A stretch of 44,422 bases of DNA from Acidobacteriota bacterium (GTDB taxonomy: Bacteria; Zixibacteria; MSB-5A5; GN15; FEB-12): NCBI GenBank assembly GCA_035529075.1, contig DATKXK010000017.1, positions 1 through 44,422 of the forward strand. The letters are read 5' to 3'. Below the pieces are notes generated by a model. The model made no database searches. It saw only the letters and a list, made by a program, of their open reading frames with translations, and had not been told where the DNA came from. A program made the position numbers and the translations under genes. Below are positions 33,254 through 43,246 of the stretch, in pieces. Numbering within the stretch: position 1 is the stretch's first letter; the number at the start of each line of letters is the position of its first letter.

Positions 33254-34489
33254 ATGCCGAGCGGCTCGAAGTTTACGCCGTATCGCGTTGCCATCGAAGT
33301 ACTGCTGACGGTATTGCTTGTATCCACGGCGGCGTTTGGCCCCCAGGCGCTTGCCCAGGCTCCCGAATTTTCGATCGAGGGGCTTGATGCGCCTCCTGAA
33401 CTGATTATTGAGGTCGGGGATACGATCGGGCATTCCGGTCAGAAGAATTCCGTCATCACCGTCTTTATGACCAACACCTTTGACAGCGTCGTTGCCTTCG
33501 AGCTTCTGCTCAGGATAGGCAATCGTGAGATCTGCGAGTTCCAATCCGACTCGGCTACAGTGTATGACACGACGTGGTGGCTCTGCTCGGGGTGGGACGG
33601 ACCCACCTGCACCTCCTACGTGGCGTCCGACTACGAAACCACCTACTGGGTATGCGACTCCGTCGAGGCCGAGATCTGCGTGGACTCCTCACAAGTGCCG
33701 GTGGACAGCGCCTGGGAGTGGTTCTGGGTTGCCGACTCCATGCTCGTCGATACCGTCGAGGTGGTCGTGGGCAGTATCGAGACCGAAGGTACCCTTATTG
33801 AGGGTTGGGAGGAAGTATCTTCCCGCTCGGTTATTCGCGAGGGAGAGGACATCAAGGTCACGGCGCAGGCCGATCGACTGACGATTCCCGGCACGACTCC
33901 CGGGATTCCGCCCCAGCAGGGCGGTGTCCTGTTCCGCCTGCTGGCCGACATCAAGAATCTCGACCCTGAGGATACGCTCCGGACGTCGGCCATCATCCCC
34001 GATCCCTGGAAACAGCATTTCAGCTTCTCGGACCCCGACGGCAACGGGCTGGGCGAGTCGGATTCCCTGGTCGTTGACACCGATTACTATCATTGTGAAT
34101 CCTGGGTTCCGCCGGACTATACGACCTGCTCCCAGTGGGTAAAGGTCTTCCCCTGGGAGGAATACGATTCCATGGCGATCAATACCGACACCGTCTTTTA
34201 CATCGATTTTGAAAAGACCTGGCTGTTCAACGGCTCAATCAACGTGCTTTCCGGCGTCTGCGGCCAGCTCGACGGTGATCTTGCGTACGAGATCGATATC
34301 GGCGACCTGACGTTTATGATCGCGTACCTGTTTCTTGACGGTGAGGCGCCGGAGCCGATGGGTATCGCCAATATGGATTGCAGCGCGGACGGCGTCGTCG
34401 ACGTCGGTGACCTCACGTACTTCATACGGTACCTCTTTATGGAGGGGGACCCGCCCGGAGGTGACCCGGCGTGCCCGGAGTGCCAGTGA
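33254..34489 (+). CDS. Secreted protein with a C-terminal dockerin-like domain
   Basis: A 411-residue protein with a signal peptide (hydrophobic 12-28, cleavage near ALA-QA, residues 34-36). The central beta-rich, cohesin-like region (about 40-330) is interrupted by two aromatic/Cys-rich segments at about residues 100-149 and 276-308 (for example WWLCSGWD and YYHCESW). The C terminus (about 338-405) is a duplicated dockerin-type calcium-binding motif: IDIGDLTFMIAYLFL and VDVGDLTYFIRYLFM. There is no FlgD-like sorting tail, so it may be held at the surface through its dockerin or simply secreted (inference). An excellent Shine-Dalgarno suggests high expression. Confidence 0.82.
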   Translation: MPSGSKFTPYRVAIEVLLTVLLVSTAAFGPQALAQAPEFSIEGLDAPPELIIEVGDTIGHSGQKNSVITVFMTNTFDSVVAFELLLRIGNREICEFQSDSATVYDTTWWLCSGWDGPTCTSYVASDYETTYWVCDSVEAEICVDSSQVPVDSAWEWFWVADSMLVDTVEVVVGSIETEGTLIEGWEEVSSRSVIREGEDIKVTAQADRLTIPGTTPGIPPQQGGVLFRLLADIKNLDPEDTLRTSAIIPDPWKQHFSFSDPDGNGLGESDSLVVDTDYYHCESWVPPDYTTCSQWVKVFPWEEYDSMAINTDTVFYIDFEKTWLFNGSINVLSGVCGQLDGDLAYEIDIGDLTFMIAYLFLDGEAPEPMGIANMDCSADGVVDVGDLTYFIRYLFMEGDPPGGDPACPECQ

Positions 34490-34820
34490 CGCCGGGGTAA
34501 GGATTGACGTATTCGAGACTGTAAACATAGCGCGGCCGACCCGCCCGGGGCCGGCCGGAGGACACACACGAAGAAAAGATTGCCCCAAAAGGCAATCCCG
34601 GTAATAAACAACTTAATGGAAAGGAAAGGAGGACGGCAAAAAGAGGTATATTGCACGCGCTCAAAGTCAAAGGCTTTGGCAATCTTTGCTCATGAGTCGG
34701 TGCTGGAGAAAGGTGGTGGCTCTCCTTTTCAGCCAGTCAGGCTCGGTGGTCCGAGGGGGGCCAGAAGGATTGTTAAAGATGGTACAAGTATTATTACTAA
34801 CAAAGTAACAGGAGACTAAA
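34490..34820 (+). other. 331-bp intergenic leader before the next surface protein
   Basis: No gene seen. It contains a hairpin GATTGCC-CCAAAA-GGCAATC (34578-34597) without a U-tract. A TATATT at 34647-34652 lacks a clear -35, and a weak TTGTTA-N16-TATTAC pair occurs at 34770-34797. The AGGAG Shine-Dalgarno for the 34821 ATG closes the region. Confidence 0.45.
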
Positions 34821-37475
34821 ATGAATCGACTTTCAGTCTTCGTAGCTCTCGCTCTTGTTCTTTGCTTTGGGCTTGCATACGGTCAGACCGAAGTTAGTTT
34901 TGAGTCCGTGACTGGCGAGTGGAATGTCGACACTCTGCAAGCTGGTCTGGAGCATCACATCTTCATGAAGACGACCAACATCGGAAGCTACTGCCACTAC
35001 AACATCACCAATGGCTTCAAGGTGTATTCCGAGGACGGCGCCGAGTGGCTGCTACCGTATGTTGACACCACGTTCGATTCTACGTTCAACCTGATTGACG
35101 TGGGTCCGCCGCCGGTGTTTGAGACGGTCGTGGATACGTTTGTGATGCACTCCAAGGCGGACCCGGCCCTTGTGGCGCTGTATGACAAGTTCTTCATCAA
35201 CGAGTATGGTGTTGATGGACTGCTTGCCGACAGCACCGCATATGCCGGTGTCGGTCTGGACAAGAACAAAGGTATCTATGATGGCTGGGACGCTACGTCC
35301 TTCGAAGTCATCATCCAGAGTCGTATCGCGGACCACGGCAAGCACATTTGCATCGATTCAACCTGGACCCCGCCAGGTGGCACCTGGAAATGGGCGGCCC
35401 TGACTCCGGGCTTCCCGGATATCCTTCCGGGCTGGTCCGGTATCAAGTGCTGGGTCATCTACGAAGTGCCGGATCTCCCTCCGGAGATCGTCAACTGCAA
35501 TGATCTCGACAACTATGAAGAGTCTCATTGCGAGGTGCTTACCCGTACCTTCGTTGCTGTGGATCCGGATTCAGATCCCGCTAACATCGAGTACGAGCTT
35601 GCTGACGGCCCCGGCGGTATCGACCCGGTCACTGGTGTGTGGAGCTGGAACACTGCTCCGCAGACGTACATCGGCACTATTACGGTCCATGCTAAAAACA
35701 CGCTTGGGCCTAACACTGACTGGGGTCCGGACTGTGAGATCAACATCGAGGCCACTAATGCAGGCCCGACCATCACCGGCGGATGTGGTGTCAACACCAC
35801 TGTCCAGACTGGTGAGCTCAAGTCGGTCCTGTTGACGGCCGATGATGACTGCGACGGCAAGGTTTGGACTGTCCCCAGCACGGGCGGCGCTATCGGCGTT
35901 GTCTCTGTTGTGGACGGCCTGGTGTCGTACACCCCGGATGACGCGGATGCCTTGCTGGCTCAGCCGATCGTCTTCACGGTCCAGGTTTCTGATGGTCTGC
36001 TCACCGATGACTGCACCATCAGCTGGAACGTGATTGCCGGTGCTCCTTATATCGTCAAGATCGAGAAGGAAGAAGGCCCGACGGGCGATGGTGTGCCCCA
36101 GGGTCAGTTCACCACTGTCGACGTGACGCTTGAGGGCATCGACATCAACCAGGGTATCGGCGGCTTCAACCTGCTGATTGCGTACGACGCTACGGCGTTG
36201 TCCTTCCAGCAGGCGAAAGAGGGTCAGATCTATGTAGATTGCGGTTGGGAGTATTTCACCTACCGTTACGGTCCTGACGGCAACTGCGGCAACGGCTGCC
36301 CATCCGGTCTGCTCCGTGTGGTCGGCATTGCCGAGACCAACAATGGCCCGTATCATCCCGGCTGCGCTGTCCCGACCCCGTTCGTCAACGGGCTGCCGGT
36401 TACGCTGACCCAGCTGATCTTCCTGGTCAGCAACGACAGGCTTTATGAGTGCATGTACGTGCCGATCCGGTTCTTCTGGATCGAGTGCGGTGACAACACC
36501 CTGTCGAACTTTGATGGTACCGAGCTGTACATCTCTGCGAAGGTGTACGATTTCGACAACGCGGATCCCATCAACAGCTTCGCAGTGGAGTTCCCCACCT
36601 ACCTCGGTGCCCAGGAAGAGTGCCTGGTTGGCGACAAGGTTGCGCCGATTCCGAATGTAGACTTCTACAACGGCGGCGTTGACATTATCTGCAGCGTGGA
36701 CATTGACGCTCGTGGTGACATTAACGCAAACGGCTGGGCGAATGAAATCGCCGATGCGGTGATGTTCAGTAACTACTTCGTCAATGGTCTGGGTGCCTTT
36801 GCTGGTCACCCGGAAGCCTCGATTGCAGCTTCTGACGTCAATGCTGACGGCCTTCCGCTTTCGATCGCCGACCTGGTGTACCTGATCCGTGTCGTGGTCG
36901 GAGACGCCATGCCGTATCCGAAGGTGAATCCTGAGGCTGCCACCTACATGCATAATCCTGCCACGGGCGTTGTCTCGGTTGACTCCGAGATGGGCGCTGC
37001 GTTCTTCCAGGTGGCCGGTCAGGTGACGCCTGATCTGCTGGCACAGAACATGGAGATGAGCTACCGCTTTGACGGCACCAACACCCGTATCCTGGTCTTC
37101 AGCACCGAAATCGGTGAGACCTTTGCGGGTGGCGTGATTGCCGTTGAGGGCGACATCATCACCGCGGAAATGGCCAGGTACGATGGCACGCCGGTCTCGG
37201 CCAAGCCGGTTCCGGCTGACTACAGCCTGGCGCAGAACTATCCGAACCCGTTCAACCCGACCACCATGCTGGCCTTCGATCTGAAGAATGCCGGCGAGTG
37301 GTCAGTCACCATCTACAACGTGACCGGTCAGGTCGTCAATGTCCTTTCCGGCTACGATGAAGCTGGTACTGTAACAGTTGAGTGGGATGCCTCCTCACTG
37401 GCTTCTGGCATCTACTTCTACAAACTCGAAGCAGGTGACTTCAGCGCCACGAAGAAGGCGGTTCTGCTGAAGTAA
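34821..37475 (+). CDS. Secreted multidomain surface protein with cohesin-like, dockerin-like and FlgD-like sorting domains
   Basis: An 884-residue protein with a signal peptide (cleavage after about residue 21, AYG-Q). Residues 25-225 form a domain shared with the C terminus of the protein at 2-2032 (NGFKVYSEDGAEW, HICIDSTW, WKWAA). Two Ig/cadherin-like domains follow (about 225-410), then a cohesin-like domain (about 426-606), a dockerin-like pair (about 627-700, SIADLVYLIRVVV) and the C-terminal NYPNPFNPTT FlgD-like domain (about 796-884), ending SATKKAVLLK. CGT is the most used Arg codon here, unlike neighbours rich in CGG and CGC, hinting at high expression. It is likely exported and surface-attached. 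Confidence 0.85.
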   Translation: MNRLSVFVALALVLCFGLAYGQTEVSFESVTGEWNVDTLQAGLEHHIFMKTTNIGSYCHYNITNGFKVYSEDGAEWLLPYVDTTFDSTFNLIDVGPPPVFETVVDTFVMHSKADPALVALYDKFFINEYGVDGLLADSTAYAGVGLDKNKGIYDGWDATSFEVIIQSRIADHGKHICIDSTWTPPGGTWKWAALTPGFPDILPGWSGIKCWVIYEVPDLPPEIVNCNDLDNYEESHCEVLTRTFVAVDPDSDPANIEYELADGPGGIDPVTGVWSWNTAPQTYIGTITVHAKNTLGPNTDWGPDCEINIEATNAGPTITGGCGVNTTVQTGELKSVLLTADDDCDGKVWTVPSTGGAIGVVSVVDGLVSYTPDDADALLAQPIVFTVQVSDGLLTDDCTISWNVIAGAPYIVKIEKEEGPTGDGVPQGQFTTVDVTLEGIDINQGIGGFNLLIAYDATALSFQQAKEGQIYVDCGWEYFTYRYGPDGNCGNGCPSGLLRVVGIAETNNGPYHPGCAVPTPFVNGLPVTLTQLIFLVSNDRLYECMYVPIRFFWIECGDNTLSNFDGTELYISAKVYDFDNADPINSFAVEFPTYLGAQEECLVGDKVAPIPNVDFYNGGVDIICSVDIDARGDINANGWANEIADAVMFSNYFVNGLGAFAGHPEASIAASDVNADGLPLSIADLVYLIRVVVGDAMPYPKVNPEAATYMHNPATGVVSVDSEMGAAFFQVAGQVTPDLLAQNMEMSYRFDGTNTRILVFSTEIGETFAGGVIAVEGDIITAEMARYDGTPVSAKPVPADYSLAQNYPNPFNPTTMLAFDLKNAGEWSVTIYNVTGQVVNVLSGYDEAGTVTVEWDASSLASGIYFYKLEAGDFSATKKAVLLK

Positions 37476-37496
37476 GTCATTGATTTGACTAACGAT

Positions 37497-37528
37497 ATCC
37501 CTGGAGAGGTGAATTCCTCTCCGGGGAT
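37497..37528 (+). terminator. Strong hairpin downstream of the 34821 gene
   Basis: A 13-bp stem with one G-T pair (37497-37509 with 37516-37528) and a 6-nt loop, 21 bp after the stop codon. It is followed by TCATAACC rather than a U-tract, so it could be a terminator or an mRNA-stabilising hairpin. Confidence 0.6.
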
Positions 37529-38025
37529 TCATAACCGGAGGGAGGACGACTGACCTTAGGATTTGCTAACGACCGTAGTTGGAGAGTTTGACCGTAGGAT
37601 CTAGTGATGGATGACCAGAGTACTAGCCGCCAGCGTACTGATACGCTTTCGTCAGGTCATCCTTTTTGTTGTTTGAGTTCGTGTACCGTCCGGTTCGCAG
37701 CCGATGTGCATTCCATTGCACTGTTGCGCACCAGCCCGGGCCGGGATACACGCTTTATGGTTACCTCACCTTACTTCTCACAGGTCGCTGCAAGGGGAAC
37801 TGTATCGTCAGGTTGTTAAGAGTCGATGCAAATAGCGGGTGAATTCCGATAACCCTTTGGAGTTCTGACGCTTATAAGGACATAGTCAGAACCGATTCGG
37901 CCCGAAGCCGACCGACAAAAACCGACTCCAGGATGGACTCAGATTGTCGGAATAGGAAAGATATTCCGGTCTGATTATTGCTCGACCGGAAGCGGAGAAA
38001 TCTGCTAAGCAGTGTTTGGGAGTTT
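37529..38025 (+). other. Roughly 500-bp region before the next surface protein
   Basis: No convincing gene: the 71-codon frame at 37604-37819 has no Shine-Dalgarno or recognisable motif. It has an inverted repeat GGAATA-GGAAAGA-TATTCC near 37951-37969. No clear TTGACA/TATATT promoter was found, although one is expected here. It is probably a long leader plus promoter. Confidence 0.4.
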
Positions 38026-40461
38026 ATGAATTCGAGGTACTATAAAGCATTACTGGGCACTATTCTGCTGATCCTTTTTGCCGGTTCGGCCTCAGCCCAA
38101 TATGACCCTTTCGGTACCACCGATCTGGTCTACATTGATTCGGCTGAGGCCGGTCCGGGAGAGGACGTTTCGGTCCGGTTCCTGGTCCGAAACGACGAAA
38201 AGCTCGGATCTCTCTCCATACCAATCACTTACAATCCCTCGCTGCTCACCCTCCGCAGCATCGACTTTTCCGGCTCTCGCGTCGATTACATCGAAAACAA
38301 AATTACCAAGCCGGAGGAAATCAAGGATATCGACGGCCATTTCGTTGTGGCCGTCATCCAGATTCTCGAAGATCCGATTGGCGCCGGCGACGGTGCCGTT
38401 TTCACCGCGACTTTCAAGGTGGCTGACTCCGCTGTTCCCGGGACGGTCACGACAATAGACTCGCTGTACTATCCCCCGGGAGGCGATCTGGTGCTGGTAG
38501 GGTTCGATGATGCCACCATCATCCACCCTGCTTTTGTGCCCGGCAAGGTGGTCGTGGGCGGCCCCAATCGGGCTCCTGTCTTTGACGCTATTGAAAAGCA
38601 CTATGTTCTGGAAGGAGATACGCTGGACCTTGAAGTGGCAGCGGCGGATCCGGATGGCGACAAGCTGATTATAGCCGTTACGTCCAAGCCCGCCGGAGCC
38701 GCTTTTGTCGATCACGGCGACGGCAGCGGCTGGCTGATCTGGTCACCCGGTTTTGTAGGCCCGAATTCCGCAGACGGCTCCCCGTTCGAACTGGCCTTCT
38801 GGGCCAGCGACGGTAACCTTTCGGCTCAACAGCAGGCTGTCGTGGAGGTAGTTAACCGGAATCGTGCTCCCGTGATAAGTGCTCCGGCCGAGGTTGAGAT
38901 CACCGCCGGCGGCAGCCTTTTCTTCACCGTCAGCGCCGCCGATCCCGATTTTGAGACGGTCTCCTGGGCCTGGGCGAGTTCCCTGTCCGGTGCCGCATTT
39001 GACGGCGACAATCCCGGCCAGTTCAGCTGGACGGCGCCCATTACCGATTCCGGGACGTCCGTCGTCACGTTTATCGCCAGCGATGCGCACGGCTTTTCGG
39101 ATACCGCCCTCGTTACGGTAACGGTGCACGCGGCGCCCGTCTATTCGCTGCGGCTGGACACCATGGAGGTCTACCCGGGCGACATTGTTGACTATCACGT
39201 GCAGTTGGGCAATATGCTGCCGGTCAGCGGCTTCAACGTTCTGTTTAACTACGATCCGGCCACGCTGACGCTTCTGGACCTGACCAAGGAAGGTACCCGG
39301 GCGGACGGCTTGGAGTACTACTCGATCACCTATGATGACAACGGTATCGCCGGCAACGTTCGTATCATCGGCGTTGCCGATCAGGGCGGCGGCACGCCGC
39401 CGCTTGCGGCCGGTGATGGAGCGATCGCTCTGGCGAAGATCCGGGTGACGGGCAACCTGGCCTACGCCGGGATGACCATCCCGATCCGTTTCCGTTTTCT
39501 CGACATCTATACCAGGGACGACAACACGCTGGCCGATTCGTCCGGCGAGAAGATCGAGCAGGATGACATTATTTACGAGGACGGCTGGATCGCCATTGCC
39601 GGCCTGGATCACGTTCGGATCGGTGACATCAACCTCAATGGGCTGGCGGCGGAGATCAGCGACGTTATTTACTTTACGAATTACTTCATTGACCCGCAGA
39701 CCTATAGCTTCAATGCGTTGCAGTATGCGAATTCCGACGTCAATCGTGACAATATCGTTGCCAGCGTCTCCGATCTGGTGGCGCTGATCAACATGTTGAT
39801 AGCCGGCCAGGCCGGCAAGCCTGCATCGACAGAGGACCTTGACGGTACGGTGATGATCCGCAAGGATAGTGACCGCACGGTGCTGGCGTATGAAACCGAT
39901 TTTGCGGTTGGCGGGCTGTTTATCTCACTGGAGGCCGGCGAAGGCACGGAAGTCGAAGCACTCGACGTTGTCAAGGACAACATGACGCTGGATTTCCGGG
40001 AGGAAGGCGGCGAAATCAGGTTTATCATGTACAGCCTGAACGGCGACGTGCTGCCGGCGGGATCGCACGACCTCTTCGCGCTCGAGGGGGCCGGCGAAGT
40101 GCAGATTTCAGTAGTCGACCTGGCCTCGGCGGACGGCCGGCACGTGTCGGTGGCTGTCCAGAAGGAGACCGGCGACCTCCCGGTGGACTTCGCCTTGCGC
40201 CAGAACTACCCCAATCCCTTCAATCCGACAACGAGTATCGGCTTCCAGGTGCCCGCGCCGAGCAACGTGCGGCTCGTCGTGTACAACGTCCTGGGCCGCA
40301 GTGTAAAGACACTTCTGGACAAGGAATTTCCGCGGGGCACCTACACGGTGACCTGGGACGGCACTGATGAGTCCGGCCGGCCCGCGGCCTCGGGCGTGTA
40401 CCTGTATCGCCTGGAGTCCGCGGACGTATCGCTCTCGCGGAAGATGGTGCTTTTGAAATGA
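38026..40461 (+). CDS. Secreted surface protein: two cohesin-like domains, Ig/cadherin-like domains, dockerin-like pair, FlgD-like sorting domain
   Basis: An 811-residue protein with a signal peptide (cleavage SASA-Q, about residue 24). Domains in order: cohesin-like 1 (about 25-180), two cadherin/Ig-like domains (about 185-370), cohesin-like 2 (about 370-525, beginning LRLDTMEVYPGDIVD), a dockerin-like pair (about 530-596, IGDINLNG and SVSDLVALINMLIAG), and the NYPNPFNPTT domain (about 720-811) ending SLSRKMVLLK. ATG 38026 follows GGGAG closely; the frame is open to 37978 but the signal peptide fits 38026. The next gene follows after 61 bp and is probably cotranscribed. Confidence 0.85.
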   Translation: MNSRYYKALLGTILLILFAGSASAQYDPFGTTDLVYIDSAEAGPGEDVSVRFLVRNDEKLGSLSIPITYNPSLLTLRSIDFSGSRVDYIENKITKPEEIKDIDGHFVVAVIQILEDPIGAGDGAVFTATFKVADSAVPGTVTTIDSLYYPPGGDLVLVGFDDATIIHPAFVPGKVVVGGPNRAPVFDAIEKHYVLEGDTLDLEVAAADPDGDKLIIAVTSKPAGAAFVDHGDGSGWLIWSPGFVGPNSADGSPFELAFWASDGNLSAQQQAVVEVVNRNRAPVISAPAEVEITAGGSLFFTVSAADPDFETVSWAWASSLSGAAFDGDNPGQFSWTAPITDSGTSVVTFIASDAHGFSDTALVTVTVHAAPVYSLRLDTMEVYPGDIVDYHVQLGNMLPVSGFNVLFNYDPATLTLLDLTKEGTRADGLEYYSITYDDNGIAGNVRIIGVADQGGGTPPLAAGDGAIALAKIRVTGNLAYAGMTIPIRFRFLDIYTRDDNTLADSSGEKIEQDDIIYEDGWIAIAGLDHVRIGDINLNGLAAEISDVIYFTNYFIDPQTYSFNALQYANSDVNRDNIVASVSDLVALINMLIAGQAGKPASTEDLDGTVMIRKDSDRTVLAYETDFAVGGLFISLEAGEGTEVEALDVVKDNMTLDFREEGGEIRFIMYSLNGDVLPAGSHDLFALEGAGEVQISVVDLASADGRHVSVAVQKETGDLPVDFALRQNYPNPFNPTTSIGFQVPAPSNVRLVVYNVLGRSVKTLLDKEFPRGTYTVTWDGTDESGRPAASGVYLYRLESADVSLSRKMVLLK

Positions 40462-40522
40462 TCCGCAATGTGCCTGATGAAATGAGAAAGATGTACGATT
40501 AATATACCGAGGTAGCGAGACG

Positions 40523-43225
40523 ATGAGACGTTTGAAAATTCCTATCCTGACGGCTTTGATACTTCTGGCGTTTACCGGTCTGTCCCGAGCACAGGACCAC
40601 CTGGGCTGTGATGATCTGACCAAATCGACTATCGATACGGTCCGTGTGGTCTCCACGGAGGGCAAGCCGGGTGAGATAGTTGACATGCCGATCAGAATGA
40701 AAAACGACTCCATCTGTACGGCTTTCCAGATTCTGATACAGTTTGACACGACCTGGCTGACGCCGGTGTTCATCCGGGACTCAACCTGCTCGGAAGCTGA
40801 TACGCTGGGCAACTGCATTGTCTGGAGTGTCGACAGCAATTTTGTCGACTACGTTATTCACGATCCCCGTTTTCTGAAGACCGACACGTCCGGTCCGTTC
40901 AATGACATAATAGACACGGTCACGAATTTCACGGCTAGCTTCTTCCAGGGCAAGGAGGATGTAATAGCGTGCAACTTCCTGCCGCAGTTTACCAAGATTG
41001 ACTCGTTGGCGGGCGGGGCTGACGCCATCTTCTCGCTCAGGTTCATGGTGGACGAGAACATGCCGCATCATGCGCTGGCGGAATTCATACTCTTCGAAAT
41101 CGATATCTTTGTTGTCGATAGCCCCCTGGGCATCCCCGACACAACGTACTTTGACGGGTGCAATTCCACCCAGCTGACCACGGCGTGGTTCACCGGGGTG
41201 GAGACGCAGACGTTCCAGGTGTTTCCGACCACCAATACGAGCACGCCGATGTTCTTCCGCGCCGACACGGGCTTTGTCCCGACGGACGATCCGACGATCT
41301 CGCTTACGGCTTTCCCGACCACGGTGTCACCCGGCGGCCAGTCCAATCTCAACTGGCTGGCGACCAACGCCGATACGGTTATCCTGTACGGTCCGTCCAG
41401 CGCGGTTCTTCTCGCTACGCCAACGATGAGCGGCACGTTCCCGGTCACCCTGCCGACGACCGAGGGCAGCTACCAGTACTCCGCCACGGCCAAGCAGAAC
41501 ACGGGGAAGACGGCGACGAGCTACGCCACCGTCACGGTATCCGCGGGGGGCGGTGGAGACGGCCCGGTGATTACGTTCGTTCCGGCGGATGTCTCCTACC
41601 GGATTAACCAGGGCGAGACCGTTTCGTTCACGGTCGAGGCAGCGGAGGGCGACGGTGATCAGGTGACTCTGACGGCCAGTTCGCTGCCGAACAACGCCGC
41701 GTTTGCTCCAACCAACCCGGTGATCGGGATCGGGTCCGTTTCGGGGACGTTCAGTTTCACGCCCGATTTCAACCAGGAGGGATCGTTTGTCGTCAGTTTC
41801 ACGGCCGAGGACAAGGACGGCTCGACCACCCGGTCGGTGACTATTATGGTCGACAAGCTGCAGGTTGACCGCCTGTTCTCCACCTCGGCGCCGGGGCAGA
41901 AACCCGTCGGCGGCCTGCGCGGAACGGGCGGCATCTATTTCCCGATCAACCTGGTCACCTCGAAGACGGTCTACGGCGTGCAGTTTGACATGCTGTACCC
42001 TTCGACCATCGTGACCGTCGATTCGTTTGTCACGACCGGCCGAATCCCCGAGTACGTCGTCTATGACAACATCGGCCAGGTGCCGGGAGAAGTGCGGGTG
42101 CTCGCCTTCGGCCTTGCCAACGAGCCGGTCGGCTCCGACACCACCACCGCCATCCTGTGGGCGGTGATGACCCTCGACGAAGACGCCGTCCCGTGGTCGA
42201 CGCACACCATATACCTCCAGAACGGCCGGGAATCGGTCAGTCCTGACCCGAATATCGGATCGCTGCCCCTGGTGACGGATTCGGGGGTTGTCGAGATAGA
42301 CAACCCGGGTGACGTGAACCTGGATAAATTTATCGACGTCGACGACGCCGTGGGCATAGTCTCCTCCATCATTGAGACGTTCTTGCTCACGAGGCGTCAG
42401 TTTGACGTGGCTGATGTCATCGAGAACGACTCGGTCAACGTCTTTGACCTGGTCGGTGTCGTGAACCTTATATATGGTATACCCCTGGCCCCGTCGCCGA
42501 CACCGTCCTTCCCGGGTGACACGGCTCTTATTCTGCTCGCTTTTGAAGACATGGCCCGGGGCTCCTCGGACATTGTCACGGTCGCCTCGGAGGGGATCCC
42601 GGAACAGTTAGCCGGTGTCCAGCTTGAAGTGAGTTACGATCCATCGGCGGTCAGCCTGGGGGCGCCGAGTCTGACTCGGGACAACGAAAGGTTCGCCCTC
42701 AGTTACAAGGACAACGGCAACGGCAGGATGACAATCGTCCTGTACCACATGGCCCCGCTGAAAACAGACGAGTTGATCCAGGCGGGCGGGGCTGATCTGG
42801 TGTACATACCGGCAATCGCGCGCACTGATATCAAGTCCGGCGACAGAACCAGGATTCGCGTTACGGACGCCATGCTCTCCACGGCTTCGGCGGCGTCCGT
42901 CAATGTTAGCGGCGTTGACCGCTCGGGCATATCCGGCCTGCCCGGCACCTTTGTCCTGGAGCAAAACTACCCGAACCCGTTCAATCCCGAAACCAGGATC
43001 GCCTTCTCCCTGTCGCACGCGGCACACGTCAAGCTGACGATCTTTAACGTTCTTGGCCAGCATGTCAGGTCACTCATTGACGGTCCGATGGACACCGGCG
43101 AAGAACACGAGGTTGTCTGGGATGCCACCGATGATCTCGGCCGACGAGTCGCCAGTGGCATCTACCTGTACCGGCTGAAGGTGGGTGACGAGAACCAGAC
43201 CAAGAAGATGCTGTTCCTTAAGTAG
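40523..43225 (+). CDS. Secreted multidomain surface protein with dockerin-like and FlgD-like sorting domains
   Basis: A 900-residue protein with a signal peptide (MRRLKIP, hydrophobic core, cleavage near residue 23, SRA-Q). It has an N-terminal cohesin-like domain (about 30-230), an Ig-like domain (about 250-345), a cadherin-like domain (about 350-445), a second cohesin-like domain (about 455-590), a dockerin-like pair (about 593-655, GDVNLDKFIDVDDAVG), a third cohesin-like stretch (about 665-795), and NYPNPFNPET at about 812 leading to KKMLFLK. GAGGT lies about 9 nt before the ATG. The following gene starts within about 20 nt, so they form one operon. Confidence 0.85.
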   Translation: MRRLKIPILTALILLAFTGLSRAQDHLGCDDLTKSTIDTVRVVSTEGKPGEIVDMPIRMKNDSICTAFQILIQFDTTWLTPVFIRDSTCSEADTLGNCIVWSVDSNFVDYVIHDPRFLKTDTSGPFNDIIDTVTNFTASFFQGKEDVIACNFLPQFTKIDSLAGGADAIFSLRFMVDENMPHHALAEFILFEIDIFVVDSPLGIPDTTYFDGCNSTQLTTAWFTGVETQTFQVFPTTNTSTPMFFRADTGFVPTDDPTISLTAFPTTVSPGGQSNLNWLATNADTVILYGPSSAVLLATPTMSGTFPVTLPTTEGSYQYSATAKQNTGKTATSYATVTVSAGGGGDGPVITFVPADVSYRINQGETVSFTVEAAEGDGDQVTLTASSLPNNAAFAPTNPVIGIGSVSGTFSFTPDFNQEGSFVVSFTAEDKDGSTTRSVTIMVDKLQVDRLFSTSAPGQKPVGGLRGTGGIYFPINLVTSKTVYGVQFDMLYPSTIVTVDSFVTTGRIPEYVVYDNIGQVPGEVRVLAFGLANEPVGSDTTTAILWAVMTLDEDAVPWSTHTIYLQNGRESVSPDPNIGSLPLVTDSGVVEIDNPGDVNLDKFIDVDDAVGIVSSIIETFLLTRRQFDVADVIENDSVNVFDLVGVVNLIYGIPLAPSPTPSFPGDTALILLAFEDMARGSSDIVTVASEGIPEQLAGVQLEVSYDPSAVSLGAPSLTRDNERFALSYKDNGNGRMTIVLYHMAPLKTDELIQAGGADLVYIPAIARTDIKSGDRTRIRVTDAMLSTASAASVNVSGVDRSGISGLPGTFVLEQNYPNPFNPETRIAFSLSHAAHVKLTIFNVLGQHVRSLIDGPMDTGEEHEVVWDATDDLGRRVASGIYLYRLKVGDENQTKKMLFLK

Positions 43226-43246
43226 GGCACCGGGAGGAATATGACA

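Noticed and set aside
35571-36953. 460-codon minus-strand frame opposite the 34821 surface protein
   Set aside because: Shadow of a biased-codon gene; the translation has no family features and no promoter.
37604-37819. 71-codon frame in the gap before the 38026 gene
   Set aside because: No ribosome site, no homology signal, and composition like the surrounding non-coding DNA.
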